A stretch of DNA of 64,000 nt from Paenibacillus marchantiae (GCF_028771845.1 NZ_CP118270.1:1798001-1862000); one strand, 5' to 3'; positions 8,790 through 17,535 are shown, counted from the first letter of the stretch. Made by a program: numbers and translations. Notes: a model not told the origin generated them from the sequence alone.

Positions 8790-9086
8790 ATGCATGCAGA
8801 GGTACAGAATCTTTTTGTACGAATTCATCTTCTATATTTAGCTCAAAATCAGGATTTAACTGTTAGCGACGCATTGCCTCTATTGGAAGAACGGGGGTAT
8901 CGCGTTGGAGAACGGGAGATCAAGCAGGAACTTGAGCATCTGACACAGGAAAACTTCCTGACCGCCCATGGAGATCAATGGAGCCTTACCGGGACTGGCA
9001 TTGAGGAGTTTAAGGAAATCATAGCCGTGTTCGGCCGGGTTAGTGAGGAATTGCTGGGGACGGGCAAGAAGACGTCTACAGCCTGA
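8790..9086 (+). CDS. Small winged-helix-like protein of unknown function
   Basis: 98-residue soluble protein with no family I can name. The pattern RIHLLYLAQNQDLTVSDALPLLEERGYRVGEREIKQELEHLTQENFL reads like three helices and a wing, similar to the DNA-binding fold of PadR/MarR relatives. It is followed by WSLTGTGIEEFKEII, like the end of a winged helix where T-x-x-G is common. GGGAAGGAG precedes the ATG. It is a single gene with its own terminator. A regulatory role is inferred from the secondary-structure pattern only. Confidence 0.65.
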   Translation: MHAEVQNLFVRIHLLYLAQNQDLTVSDALPLLEERGYRVGEREIKQELEHLTQENFLTAHGDQWSLTGTGIEEFKEIIAVFGRVSEELLGTGKKTSTA

Positions 9087-9150
9087 AATTAAATTTGGAT
9101 AAGGTATCCCGAAATAGGATGCAAACTTGAGTTGATCCATACGTACAACA

Positions 9151-9180
9151 AGACCGGGAGCGGAAGTGGCCCGGTTTTTT
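9151..9180 (+). terminator. Rho-independent terminator
   Basis: ACCGGG (9153-9158) pairs with CCCGGT (9170-9175), followed by TTTTT. Confidence 0.8.
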
Positions 9181-9283
9181 GACGTGATCATGATGACTGA
9201 ACAGTTGCCATTCGGTGCAGGTTATGGTTAGATGGCTATTGAATATGAGGTCTGTGAGATAGATCGGATCGGAGAGTCTTTTC

Positions 9284-9856
9284 ATGTACAAATGCAAAGG
9301 GAGAATTCCCGAATTAGAGACAGGGCGGTTGCGTCTGCGCAAAATGCGCCGCCGAGATGCTGCCCAGATGTTCGCTTGCTGGTCAGACCGGGAAGTGACC
9401 CGTTATATGAATTTGGCGCCCATGATCGGGACAAGTGAGGCTGCGGATATGATTGGGCTGTTGAACCATATGGCAGGAGAAGAGGAGGCGATTCGCTGGG
9501 GTATTGAGCTCAAGGAGACGGGCCAGCTCATCGGAAGTTGCGGATATAACACTTGGCAACTTGAAGGCGCATTCCGTGGGGAGATCGGTTATGAACTGGG
9601 GCGCGACTACTGGCGTCACGGTTATATGACGGAAGCATTTTCGGTTGTGTTACCGTTTGGGTATGAAACGATGGGTCTCAATCGGATTGAAGCGCTGGTT
9701 GATCCGCGCAATGTGGCTTCGGGAGAGTTTTTGACGAACCGCGGTTTCACGAGGGAAGGCCTGCTGCGTCAGGTGCAGCATACGTCTACCGGATATAAGG
9801 ATATGGTGATGTATTCCCTGTTGTACGATGAGTTTTTGCGTAAGAGAGATAAATAG
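9284..9856 (+). CDS. GNAT N-acetyltransferase, RimJ/RimL type
   Basis: Acetyl-CoA-dependent acetyltransferase of 190 residues. The start LETGRLRLRKMRRRDAAQMF is the classic RimJ/RimL opening, followed by GSCGYNTW, then EIGYELGRDYWRHGYMTEAF, the acetyl-CoA pyrophosphate-binding region. Near the end is NVASGEFLTNRGFTREGLLR, the N-x-x-S-x-x-x-x-x-x-x-G-F pattern. Relatives acetylate ribosomal protein N-termini or small amines, and the substrate cannot be assigned. GGAGAG (9271-9276) is 7 bases upstream of the ATG. A DHA2 exporter starts 33 bases downstream, so they may form an operon, perhaps a modify-and-export pair. Confidence 0.87.
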   Translation: MYKCKGRIPELETGRLRLRKMRRRDAAQMFACWSDREVTRYMNLAPMIGTSEAADMIGLLNHMAGEEEAIRWGIELKETGQLIGSCGYNTWQLEGAFRGEIGYELGRDYWRHGYMTEAFSVVLPFGYETMGLNRIEALVDPRNVASGEFLTNRGFTREGLLRQVQHTSTGYKDMVMYSLLYDEFLRKRDK

Positions 9857-9889
9857 AGATTAGAACGACTTGAAGAGAGAAGGGTTTGT

Positions 9890-11416
9890 GTGAATACAAC
9901 CGGAGGTTTGAACCGCAGTTTCATCCTGGCGGGATTGCTGCTGGCGACTTTTTTGTCTGCAATTGAAGGTACAGTCATTGGTCCGGCAGGGCCAACCATT
10001 GTCAGTGAGCTGGGAAGTGTGCAGCTGTTGAGCTGGATTTTCACTGCTTATCTGTTGACGATGGCTGTGAGCACGCCGATTTTTGGCAAAATCAGTGATC
10101 TATACGGACGAAAGCCAGTATTCCTGATTGGCTGTGCCTTATTCTTACTAGGCTCGCTTCTGTGCTGCCTTTCGCAGAACATGGAGCAACTGATTATTTT
10201 TCGTGCGATTCAAGGGATTGGCGCAGGTGCGGTTGTGCCTGTTACGTTTACGATTATTGGTGACATCTACCGCCTTGAAGAACGGGGCAAAATACAGGGC
10301 TGGATCAGCTCCGTGTGGGGCATTTCATCTCTGGCCGGACCGCTGCTTGGCGGGTATTTCGTAGACAATCTGGGCTGGCAGTGGATCTTTGGATTTAATT
10401 TGCCGTTCGGACTGCTGGCGATGTGGTTTGTGTTCCGTTATTTGAAGGAAGAAATGTCTCCGCGTACCGCGAAAATTGACTATATGGGTGCGTTGACCTT
10501 TACCGTTGGTATTACAGCATTGCTCTTTGTATTGTCCGCGGGTGGACAGTATTATGCCTGGAGTTCTCCTATTATTGTGGGACTGAGTATCGTAGCTGTT
10601 TTGTTTATGATTTTATTTTTTGTGGTGGAAAAAAGAGCCCAGGCCCCAATGGTACCTCTTCATCTATTCCGTATTCGGGACATCCGGGTGGCGAATATCG
10701 CCGGACTACTGACCAGTACCCTGATGATTGGCCTAACCAGTTATTTGCCACTATGGGTGCAGGGGGTTCGGGGCGGTAACGCGACTGAATCAGGATTGCT
10801 GCTTGCACCGATGTCTGTTGGCTGGCTGATTGGTAGTGTACTTGCTGGCCGTCTGCTAATGAAAATTGGATCACGCTTAACAGCGGTGATTGGATTAACC
10901 GGGATTGCCATTGGATCGGGTGGACTCTTCTTGGTCGGTGGAACATCACCCCAAGCCGTACTGTTTATTTTGACCTTTATTTACGGACTCGGCTTCGGAT
11001 TTGCTTTTACAATATTCACGATCATTTCACAGTCGTCGGTTGGGTATAAAGAACGTGGATCTTCCACGGCCTTACATACCTTTATGCGTACGCTTGGACA
11101 AACCATTGGTGCAGCAGCCTTCGGCACATGGTTAAATTACCGAATTTCAACGTTGTCGAGCGAACAGCATCTGGCAGAGGCGGGGATTTCGGATGGGGAC
11201 CTGAATCAACTGCTTGCTCCGCATACGGATGCCGCTCTATCGGATGACAAATGGGCGCTACTGCGTAACGTGTTGGAAGGAAGTCTGCATTCCTTGTTTG
11301 TCATCATGTTTGTCATTGCCATTATCTCATGGGTGACGACACTGGCCTTGCGCAAACGGCTAATCGTTCCCGAAGATGCAGATACTCCGCCACAAGCACA
11401 AGCTTCAGCGAAGTAA
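9890..11416 (+). CDS. MFS exporter of the DHA2 (EmrB/QacA) family
   Basis: Fourteen-helix drug:proton antiporter of 508 residues. Diagnostic stretches are LATFLSAIEGTVIGPAGPTI in helix 1, FGKISDLYGRKPVFLIG as motif A, and GIGAGAVVPVTFTIIGDIY in helix 4. SLAGPLLGGYFVDNLGWQWIF is motif C at the end of helix 5. The N-terminal segment and length match Bacillus Mdr/YfiU-like proteins. The start is a GTG with AGAAGGG just upstream. It lies right after the acetyltransferase and is followed by a short terminator. The drug or metabolite exported is unknown. Confidence 0.9.
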   Translation: MNTTGGLNRSFILAGLLLATFLSAIEGTVIGPAGPTIVSELGSVQLLSWIFTAYLLTMAVSTPIFGKISDLYGRKPVFLIGCALFLLGSLLCCLSQNMEQLIIFRAIQGIGAGAVVPVTFTIIGDIYRLEERGKIQGWISSVWGISSLAGPLLGGYFVDNLGWQWIFGFNLPFGLLAMWFVFRYLKEEMSPRTAKIDYMGALTFTVGITALLFVLSAGGQYYAWSSPIIVGLSIVAVLFMILFFVVEKRAQAPMVPLHLFRIRDIRVANIAGLLTSTLMIGLTSYLPLWVQGVRGGNATESGLLLAPMSVGWLIGSVLAGRLLMKIGSRLTAVIGLTGIAIGSGGLFLVGGTSPQAVLFILTFIYGLGFGFAFTIFTIISQSSVGYKERGSSTALHTFMRTLGQTIGAAAFGTWLNYRISTLSSEQHLAEAGISDGDLNQLLAPHTDAALSDDKWALLRNVLEGSLHSLFVIMFVIAIISWVTTLALRKRLIVPEDADTPPQAQASAK

Positions 11417-11447
11417 ACGAAGTGAAAAGAAAATTCATTGGATTAGG

Positions 11448-11472
11448 GCAGCTGTTTCTTGGCTGCTTTTTT
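11448..11472 (+). terminator. Short hairpin terminator after the DHA2 exporter
   Basis: GCAGC (11448-11452) pairs with GCTGC (11462-11466), followed by TTTTTT. The stem is short. Confidence 0.65.
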
Positions 11473-11535
11473 GTTTATTATTTTCTAGAAGGGATTATCT
11501 ATAATTTACAATAATGGAATGGGAGGCGAGTTAAG

Positions 11536-12024
11536 ATGAGTAAGCAATCGCTGCAATCATTCTGGTTAATATCCTTTTCAATCAAGCTTCTGGCAGTCAT
11601 TATGACTTGCATTTCGCTCTCAATTGTTGTCGGACTCATGAAATATGTTCCCTTGGCAGAACGAGCGGAACATACATATTACTATCCCTTCTGGTATACA
11701 TTGATCATAAGCATTCTTATCAACTTGGCTCTTCTTCTGTTTCTGACCCTGCCTTTATCGTTAATTGCGGACAGTGTGCTTGCTTCCCTGAAAATGAACA
11801 GATCTATATCCAAGGTAATAATTACAATCGTAGCTTATTTTCTTCTTGGTGTAGGTAGTGCGCTGTTGTTCTCCATCTTTGTGTACAGAATGCATGCCTT
11901 TCAGTATGCTGGCCCTTATCAATACGTAGTAACAACAACGTTTGTTTTTTTACTGTGGCAATCAGGTCTGGGATGGATCTTGAAAAAAATTCGTAAGCAG
12001 AAGCAGCAGACCAGCACAGGATAA
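11536..12024 (+). CDS. Four-helix membrane protein of unknown function
   Basis: 162-residue integral membrane protein not recognised as any named family. Four hydrophobic segments are visible at about residues 13-35, 52-77, 90-112 and 123-145, with a basic tail (KKIRKQKQQ). GGGAGG lies about 9 bases before the ATG. A 60-residue membrane protein follows 34 bases downstream, probably in the same transcript. GC is lower than in the exporter before it. Confidence 0.7.
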   Translation: MSKQSLQSFWLISFSIKLLAVIMTCISLSIVVGLMKYVPLAERAEHTYYYPFWYTLIISILINLALLLFLTLPLSLIADSVLASLKMNRSISKVIITIVAYFLLGVGSALLFSIFVYRMHAFQYAGPYQYVVTTTFVFLLWQSGLGWILKKIRKQKQQTSTG

Positions 12025-12058
12025 TATAGATATCTCATTTGGAGTAGGGGTGAGGGTG

Positions 12059-12241
12059 ATGTTTCCCAATAATCTGAATTCGTCCAAGGAAGATGAAGCC
12101 AAAAGAAAGTACGAAGAGACTCAGAGAGAGATTGAGGGTCACAGCCGCTCAGGTCTGTCCAGTTACATTGTCGATTTGCTGATTGCAGGTGGATTGGTTG
12201 TCGCTGTCCTCACGGTGTTGATGTGGATTCTGTACCTTTGA
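12059..12241 (+). CDS. Small single-pass membrane protein of unknown function
   Basis: 60-residue protein with a charged N-terminal half (KEDEAKRKYEETQREIEGH, a likely helix) and one C-terminal transmembrane segment (IVDLLIAGGLVVAVLTVLMWILYL, given in part as LLIAGGLVVAVLTVLMWI). AGGGG (12046-12050) is 8 bases before ATG 12059; an in-frame GTG at 12050 overlaps it. It ends at a strong terminator. The role is unknown; the tail-anchor arrangement suggests a small regulator or partner of the membrane protein upstream. Confidence 0.65.
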   Translation: MFPNNLNSSKEDEAKRKYEETQREIEGHSRSGLSSYIVDLLIAGGLVVAVLTVLMWILYL

Positions 12242-12262
12242 TTTGATTAATAAACAAATTCG

Positions 12263-12304
12263 AATAACCGGTACCGCCTATTAAGGCGAACCGGTTATTT
12301 TTAG
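12263..12304. terminator. Terminator between convergent genes
   Basis: AATAACCGGT (12263-12272) pairs with ACCGGTTATT (12290-12299), with an inner CGCCT/AGGCG stem. It can serve both directions. Confidence 0.85.
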
Positions 12305-12331
12305 TTTGGATCAGGTGATACGGGGCTGGCC

Positions 12332-12793
12332 TTAACCGTTTGCGGATAAACGATCCGCACCGAGTGCAAGCCTTTCCAACAGCTCAGAAAGCAATGTCTT
12401 ATCATCTTCGCTCAGACCGCTGACAGCACGATCTATTTTGTGTGCGTAGCCTGGATAGATCTCATCCATCGTACGCTGGCCTTCTTCGGTCAATTCTACG
12501 AAAATGATGCGTCTGTCCTGCGGACAGTGTTTTCGATGTAAAAGTCCCTTTTGCTCCAGCTTGTCAATGACATAAGTGACATTCCCGCTCTGCAGCAGAA
12601 GCTGTGCACCGACTTGTTGAATAGGCTGTGCTCCTTTCATATATAACACTTCGAGCACCCCGTAAGCGGTGGGGTTGAAGCCATGCACTTTGCTTCCGGA
12701 TACAGCGTGTTCATTCACGCTCTTAAATGTCTGGGCCAAGGTGCGGTACAGATGAAGAGAACGTTCGGTTCCGATTTCCTGTAATTCCAGCAT
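12332..12793 (-). CDS. MarR-family transcriptional regulator
   Basis: 153-residue winged-helix repressor. The segment VLEVLYMKGAQPIQQVGAQLLLQSGNVTYVIDKLEQKGLLHR is the MarR DNA-binding helix-turn-helix, and the wing follows as CPQDRRIIFVELTEEGQ with the conserved D-R-R. AGGCGGG precedes the ATG on the minus strand. It is divergent from the MFS exporter at 13101, the usual arrangement in which MarR represses the transporter and itself. No conserved redox Cys pair of the OhrR type is obvious. Confidence 0.9.
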   Translation of the reverse strand: MLELQEIGTERSLHLYRTLAQTFKSVNEHAVSGSKVHGFNPTAYGVLEVLYMKGAQPIQQVGAQLLLQSGNVTYVIDKLEQKGLLHRKHCPQDRRIIFVELTEEGQRTMDEIYPGYAHKIDRAVSGLSEDDKTLLSELLERLALGADRLSANG

Positions 12794-13100
12794 ACTGATC
12801 CCGCCTTTTCAGATTTATTGGAGTTGATGAATTTACATTTGACGATTCAAAGGTTCGCCATATTTCTATTGTAAGCATCTGTTTGCACGAAAAACATGCG
12901 ATATGTCACAAGATTTGCATTTTTAGCAATTAAAATTTAATCATTTTTCGTATTGTCAGCATTCATGAGATTTGAAAATAAGTACTGAGAAAATCATCCT
13001 GAAGGCGCCGCGTCCTCTCCGTCTCTGGCAGGAGGTTGGAGCTCAGCCTGCTCTCTATAATAAATTCATATCATGAATGGGTTGAGGGCGGAGGAGAAGA
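12794..13100. other. Divergent intergenic region between MarR and MFS genes
   Basis: 307 bases without a gene. It should hold the promoters of both divergent genes. An imperfect AT-rich dyad (ATTAAAATTTAAT, about 12930-12942) is the best operator candidate. A TATAAT at 13056-13061 points toward the exporter but has no good -35 at standard spacing. Confidence 0.4.
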
Positions 13101-14435
13101 ATGATGGCAAATGGATTAACGATGCAGGAACGAAGACCCCTGAAGCACAATCGATCTTTTATCACTTTGATGGCTGCGCAGGCTATCTCCAATCTGGGAG
13201 ACTGGCTGCACCTGCTTGCGATCCTTACGCTGGTGGGCATTCGCTGGAATGCCACGCCATGGGAGATTACGTTCACCACGCTCTGTGCAGCATTGCCTGT
13301 CTTACTTACAGGTCCATTTGCAGGGGCACTGGCGGACCGGGTCAATCGCAAGTGGCTGATGATCGGCGCAGACGGTGCGCGAATTGTGATCGTTGGAGGG
13401 CTCATTTTTGCGGATCAAATCTGGCATGTGTATGTATTGCTTATTCTCAAGTCTTTATTCGATGTGGTGTTCTCACCGGCCAAGAACGGCAAGCTTAAGG
13501 AGATTGTGCCGCAGGAGCAATTGGGGCAGGCGGTGTCCATCAGCTCGGTGATTGAACAGATGTCCAAAATTATCGGTCCGGCTCTTGGCGGGCTGTTGGT
13601 TGCCGCTTTTGGGATCACCTGGTGTTTCGTGTTGGATTCCGCGTCCTTTCTGATCTCAGGCATTATTTTGCTATGGATTCCTGGAGCACGAGTGATCCAA
13701 TCTGTGAATCAGAACGTAGAACAAGTAAGGGAAGAGACAGCAGGTGTTGCTCCAGCAGGTAAAAAAGCTACGTTTATGAAAGATACAACGGAAGGCATCC
13801 GCATGCTCGCATCTCTTCCTCATGTGGGTACCTCTTTAGTCCTGCTTGCCTCAGCCCTTCTGTTTCTGCAATTTGCGGATTCCCAGACGGTAGTCCTGTT
13901 TAGGCAGCTTCCTGGTATTTCAAGTGATCTGCTCGGATGGTGTGTCGCGGCTAGCGGTGTTGGGACGTTAATTGCAGCGATGAGTGTTCAGAAGTGGAAG
14001 AAGGCGGGGCATGTAATTAAGATGGGTCTTGGAACATCATTGATGGGTCTTGTCATTGGTGGAGTAGGCATGATCGTAGGAGTATGGCCGCATGCTGGTC
14101 TTGGCGCTAATTTACTGCTGATATCGTTATTTGCCTTGGCAGGTGTGGGGGTTGGGTTTGCCATTGTTCCGTTCCAAATTCTACTTCAGGAGCAAACGCC
14201 TGAATCCATGACAGGGCGTGTGTTTGGAACGGTTGGTAGCATCATGACGGCCAGTAACATCATGGGTCCGGTGGTAGGTGGATTTCTGGTGACCTCATTC
14301 GGAGTTATTCCGGCTTTTATCAGTTCAGGCATTTTGCTGACGTTGCTTGGCGTGATTTATGTAGCGATTCGTAGGCGAAAAAAGAACGATATGGACGGGA
14401 GTCTTACAGCAAACTACATGATTACAGGTGAGTGA
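13101..14435 (+). CDS. MFS transporter (MFS_3 / enterobactin-exporter-like)
   Basis: Twelve-helix exporter of about 444 residues. The opening FITLMAAQAISNLGDWLHLLA (given in part: AQAISNLGDWLHLLA) and ADRVNRKWLMIGADGARI are typical of the MFS_3 group that includes enterobactin exporters and macrolide pumps. Further in are FSPAKNGKLKEIVP and QMSKIIGPALGGLLV, also characteristic. GGAGGAG overlaps 13090-13096; ATG 13104, one codon in, has better spacing and may be the true start. It is divergent from a MarR regulator and ends in a perfect palindromic terminator. The substrate is unknown. Confidence 0.87.
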   Translation: MMANGLTMQERRPLKHNRSFITLMAAQAISNLGDWLHLLAILTLVGIRWNATPWEITFTTLCAALPVLLTGPFAGALADRVNRKWLMIGADGARIVIVGGLIFADQIWHVYVLLILKSLFDVVFSPAKNGKLKEIVPQEQLGQAVSISSVIEQMSKIIGPALGGLLVAAFGITWCFVLDSASFLISGIILLWIPGARVIQSVNQNVEQVREETAGVAPAGKKATFMKDTTEGIRMLASLPHVGTSLVLLASALLFLQFADSQTVVLFRQLPGISSDLLGWCVAASGVGTLIAAMSVQKWKKAGHVIKMGLGTSLMGLVIGGVGMIVGVWPHAGLGANLLLISLFALAGVGVGFAIVPFQILLQEQTPESMTGRVFGTVGSIMTASNIMGPVVGGFLVTSFGVIPAFISSGILLTLLGVIYVAIRRRKKNDMDGSLTANYMITGE

Positions 14436-14471
14436 AACGAGTATGCAAATATGAGATTTTCACTGTAATAT

Positions 14472-14505
14472 AAAGAAGCAGGGGTTCCGGAACCCCTGCT
14501 TCTTT
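14472..14505. terminator. Perfect palindromic terminator
   Basis: A 34-base perfect palindrome (two 17-base arms centred at 14488/14489, containing GCAGGGGTTCC) sits between the convergent exporter and toxin genes and can act in both directions. Confidence 0.9.
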
Positions 14506-14547
14506 TGTTTATTATAAAATTATGTTACCGCACGACTGAATGGTCCT

Positions 14548-14856
14548 TTAATATAGTTGCGATGCTTTCAAATGAGTGCTTCCCTCTGCAATATTGACCA
14601 CGAACTCTACTGCAAATTGACGTTCCATTTGGAGATGGTAACCATTCAACATCAAAAACGATTTGGTCACGAGATAAGCTGTCCTTTTGTTCCCATTTTG
14701 AAAGCAGTGATTTTTAACTAAAGACTCTAATAAAGCACTAGTTTTTTCAAATATAGAAGGATAGGCATCTTCTCCAAACAAAGTTTGTTGGGGGCTATTT
14801 ACAGCAGAGTCCAACAAAGAATAGTTCTTCACTCCAGCTTGTGCTGTGTCATTCAT
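14548..14856 (-). CDS. Doc/Fic-like toxin, N-terminally shortened
   Basis: About 102 residues with the death-on-curing core. SLLDSAVNSPQQTLFGEDAYPSIFEK leads into the Fic-type motif HCFQNGNKRT (residues 50-59), where family members have H-x-F-x-D/N-G-N-K-R. Doc proteins phosphorylate EF-Tu. Usual length is 120-130 residues, with an opening helix before the G-V-x-x-x-x-L-L-D-S-A segment. That helix is missing here, replaced by MNDTAQAG, unless the TTG at 14874 is used (adds six residues). The conserved DSA, YP and HxFxxGNKR positions are intact, so residual activity is possible. The start overlaps the end of a broken antitoxin-like frame. No ribosome site is strong. Confidence 0.7.
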   Translation of the reverse strand: MNDTAQAGVKNYSLLDSAVNSPQQTLFGEDAYPSIFEKTSALLESLVKNHCFQNGNKRTAYLVTKSFLMLNGYHLQMERQFAVEFVVNIAEGSTHLKASQLY

Positions 14857-14990
14857 CCTCTTCAAAAACATCAAAAAAAGCTTCCAGTACTTCAGGTCTC
14901 ACATTTTCAGGTATTTTCACAGTATGATCCAACTTAAGAACAAAAGCTTAAAATGATCAAACAATTCCTCACGAACTCGATTACAATATC
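14849..14990 (-). pseudogene. Remnant of the antitoxin partner of the Doc-like toxin
   Basis: A short frame (TTG 14932 to TGA 14849) encodes about 27 residues ending VRPEVLEAFFDVFEEDE and overlaps the toxin start by 8 bases, the coupling expected of an antitoxin gene. Directly upstream its frame is closed by TAA. The adjacent frame continues with NRVREELFDHFK before meeting its own stops, as if one protein had been split by a frameshift near 14950 and truncated at the 5' end. No start codon with a ribosome site is visible. That this is the antitoxin is inferred from position and overlap. Confidence 0.45.
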
Positions 14991-15035
14991 AATAAAGAAC
15001 CGAACAAGCACCTGACAGGACAGGGAGTGAATGAT

Positions 15036-15767
15036 ATGGAAATTGAAAACGAAGATACAGCCGCACAGGAGTCCATATTGGACGTACATATTACGGAAGC
15101 AGGATATGAGGCGGGTCAATCCACGATCAGGAACATCCGATTACACTTGGCGCCGGGGGAACTGGTGGGTATTATCGGACCGAATGGGGCTGGCAAAAGC
15201 ACGACCATCAAAACATTGCTTGGCTTACTTGAGCATGCAAAGTATGAAGTAACCATTGGGGGAGATGGACGTTATGCCTATATCCCGGAACAACCTGTGT
15301 TTTACGAATATATGACCCTGTGGGAACATCTCGATCTGGCAGCGGCTGCCTATGAGATGGAGGAAGAGGTCTTTGTTGCCAGGGCGGAGGAGATGTTGGT
15401 TCGTTTCGGCATGGACCACGTTCGCAATGATCTTCCGGCCAGTTTCTCCAAGGGGATGCGGCAGAAAATGATGCTGATGATCGGCTTCCTGTCCTCGCCG
15501 GATGTATATATTGTGGACGAGCCTTTCATCGGGCTGGACCCACGCGCAACCAAGGATTTTCTGAAATTGCTGGACGATGAGCGCCGCCGTGGTGCGGGTG
15601 TCCTTATGTCAACGCATGTACTGGATACCGCTGAGCGAATCTGTGATCGTTTTATTCTTATTCATTCCGGGCGCTCTGCTGCCGAAGGAACATTGGACGA
15701 AATCCGTGCAGCCGCAGATTTGCCGGATGCCTCGTTGTTTGATTGTTTTGACACACTGACATCCTAA
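15036..15767 (+). CDS. ecsA: ABC transporter ATP-binding protein EcsA
   Basis: ATPase subunit of about 243 residues. Walker A is GPNGAGKST, the Q-loop region follows in YAYIPEQPVFYEY, the signature is SFSKGMRQK and Walker B is VYIVDEPFIGLD, with STHVLD as H-switch. The SxGMRQ signature and the YEYMTLWEHL segment fit EcsA of Bacillus. Ecs mutants in B. subtilis are impaired in secretion, competence and sporulation, linked to the RasP membrane protease. AGGGAGTGA (15022-15030) favours ATG 15036 over the in-frame GTG at 15027. EcsB follows 19 bases downstream. Confidence 0.92.
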   Translation: MEIENEDTAAQESILDVHITEAGYEAGQSTIRNIRLHLAPGELVGIIGPNGAGKSTTIKTLLGLLEHAKYEVTIGGDGRYAYIPEQPVFYEYMTLWEHLDLAAAAYEMEEEVFVARAEEMLVRFGMDHVRNDLPASFSKGMRQKMMLMIGFLSSPDVYIVDEPFIGLDPRATKDFLKLLDDERRRGAGVLMSTHVLDTAERICDRFILIHSGRSAAEGTLDEIRAAADLPDASLFDCFDTLTS

Positions 15768-15786
15768 CCGGGAAGGGGGGAGGAAG

Positions 15787-17037
15787 ATGGAGACCTCTCG
15801 AGCATACACGCCACTTGGTTTATATAGACGCAGACGCAAGGAGCACTTCAATGAACAGTTAAAAAACCTGAAACTGGTAGTAGATTGGACGGTATGGGTA
15901 TACCTGCTTATTCCGGGTCTGCTGTATTTCAGCGGATGGTACGTGAGTTTATGGTCCAAACCACTGCCCTCATGGGCGACCGGATTAACGCTGCCTACAC
16001 TGACAGGACTGATCGACGTCATTATGCTTACAGGTGGAATTCTTATATTTGTAGAGGAAGCGGATGTGTTATTCCTGAAGTCGCGGTCGCTGTGGATGCG
16101 TACATTGATGAAACAAGGGATCTACCGGGCTTGCTTGCAGCATTTGGGTAAAATGATTGCAATTACGGCGTTGACTTCACCACTATGGTCCCGTGTGTAT
16201 GACATGTCATTTATCCATATCGCACTAATAGCGATTTGGTTTGGCGCAGTAGCTTCATTCCAGGTCATTGTACTTCATATGACGAAAGTACGTTATACCG
16301 GATGGAGACGCTGGATTCGCATGATCCCTTTAGCAGTTGCCATGGGCATTATCACGATTGGAGTAACATCCTGGATGCATGGACACATCTGGATACTGCT
16401 TGCAGGTATTGTGGCCGCAATCCTTCTTCTGATTTTGGTTGGCCGATTGAGGCTGGAGATGAAGGGAACCTTTGAGGGCGATGTGCGTGAAGATTTACGA
16501 GAAAGGCTAAAGTTCACAGCCCTTTTACTGAGTCGATCTGTAACCAAACCGAAAGCACCACGCACCCGGACGATCATATTCCGCAAGCAGCGCAAGTTGC
16601 TGCGTCATCGAACGATCTCTAATCGGACAGCTGAGACGGCATTCAAAGCATTTTTTCGTAACTCCTCGACCATGAAATTGTACTTGCAGCTTGGCGGCCT
16701 TTCGATTGCTGCCGTTGCTTTACCACCTTTCCCGGTCAATGTAATCGTGTGTGGCTTGTTGGTCATCATGTTGAGCGTACTTTTCTATCGTTCCTGGGAG
16801 GTCTTTGCAACCTCGGAGTACGTTCAGCTTGTATCCTATGATTCCGAGGCGTTAAATCGTGCAGGTGTGACCATGGTACGGATGTTGTTCGTTCCGCTAG
16901 GGATTCTAATGGGATTTTCACTGGGAGCAGCCTGGCTAGGCTGGCTGGAAGGTATCGTTACGGCTGCGGCTGTCGTAGCATTCGGGCTGTTCGTCCTATC
17001 TATAACAGGCTGGATTCGTTACATCCGATCCGCTTAG
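15787..17037 (+). CDS. ecsB: ABC transporter permease EcsB
   Basis: Integral membrane protein of 416 residues. Multiple transmembrane segments are visible, the first around residues 38-52, and a basic cytoplasmic opening reads LYRRRRKEHFNEQLKNLKLV. The FVEEADVLFLKSRS segment is characteristic of EcsB. The middle holds a basic region (KPKAPRTRTIIFRKQRKLL) before the second membrane half. GGGGGGAGGAAG precedes the ATG. Position after ecsA makes the pair clear. There is no ecsC next; the following gene is an unrelated small protein. Confidence 0.9.
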   Translation: METSRAYTPLGLYRRRRKEHFNEQLKNLKLVVDWTVWVYLLIPGLLYFSGWYVSLWSKPLPSWATGLTLPTLTGLIDVIMLTGGILIFVEEADVLFLKSRSLWMRTLMKQGIYRACLQHLGKMIAITALTSPLWSRVYDMSFIHIALIAIWFGAVASFQVIVLHMTKVRYTGWRRWIRMIPLAVAMGIITIGVTSWMHGHIWILLAGIVAAILLLILVGRLRLEMKGTFEGDVREDLRERLKFTALLLSRSVTKPKAPRTRTIIFRKQRKLLRHRTISNRTAETAFKAFFRNSSTMKLYLQLGGLSIAAVALPPFPVNVIVCGLLVIMLSVLFYRSWEVFATSEYVQLVSYDSEALNRAGVTMVRMLFVPLGILMGFSLGAAWLGWLEGIVTAAAVVAFGLFVLSITGWIRYIRSA

Positions 17038-17151
17038 TTGATATTCTTCCTTGTTCAGTAGCATATCAGATGAAGTAACTGACCATGCTATAGGAGACGG
17101 GTCTTACGATTTTGAAAGTAAGGGATCGGCTCTCGCAAGGAGGAAAAAATC

Positions 17152-17535
17152 ATGTTGGATGATAGTGAACTTCAGGTACATTTTGCAGACAATGCAGCGT
17201 TGCTCGCGGCGCAGGCAACTTTGGAGGAACTTGGGTATAAGCCATACCAGTCAGGGCCGCTTGAATTGTACATTCCTACAGATCGACAGGATACGCTATC
17301 TGCTGTGGAAATCGTACAGTCACACGGAGGAATTGCGGTGTTTCTCTCCGAAACAGATGGATTGGATCAGTTTCAGAATATATCCATTCCGGCTCATCTC
17401 GTGAATGAAGATTGGAATGAAGGTTATGCGAGCGGAACCCAGGGGGGCAATCCCGAACAGGAGATGTCTAACCGGGATGAAGATCCGACATTCGATGATT
17501 CAGTGGATGGTTTCTCGGGCAGTGTGAAGGCGTAA
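17152..17535 (+). CDS. Conserved-looking soluble protein of unknown function
   Basis: 127-residue acidic protein that I do not recognise. The N-terminal part (VHFADNAALLAAQATLEELGYKPYQSGPLELYIP) looks like a ferredoxin-like alpha/beta fold, with a second similar half (TLSAVEIVQSHGGIAVFLSE). The C-terminal 45 residues are Gly/Glu/Asp rich and probably disordered. AAGGAGG sits 8-9 bases before the ATG. It occupies the place where Bacillus has ecsC, 114 bases after ecsB, and ends at a strong terminator, so co-transcription with ecsAB is likely. Confidence 0.7.
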   Translation: MLDDSELQVHFADNAALLAAQATLEELGYKPYQSGPLELYIPTDRQDTLSAVEIVQSHGGIAVFLSETDGLDQFQNISIPAHLVNEDWNEGYASGTQGGNPEQEMSNRDEDPTFDDSVDGFSGSVKA

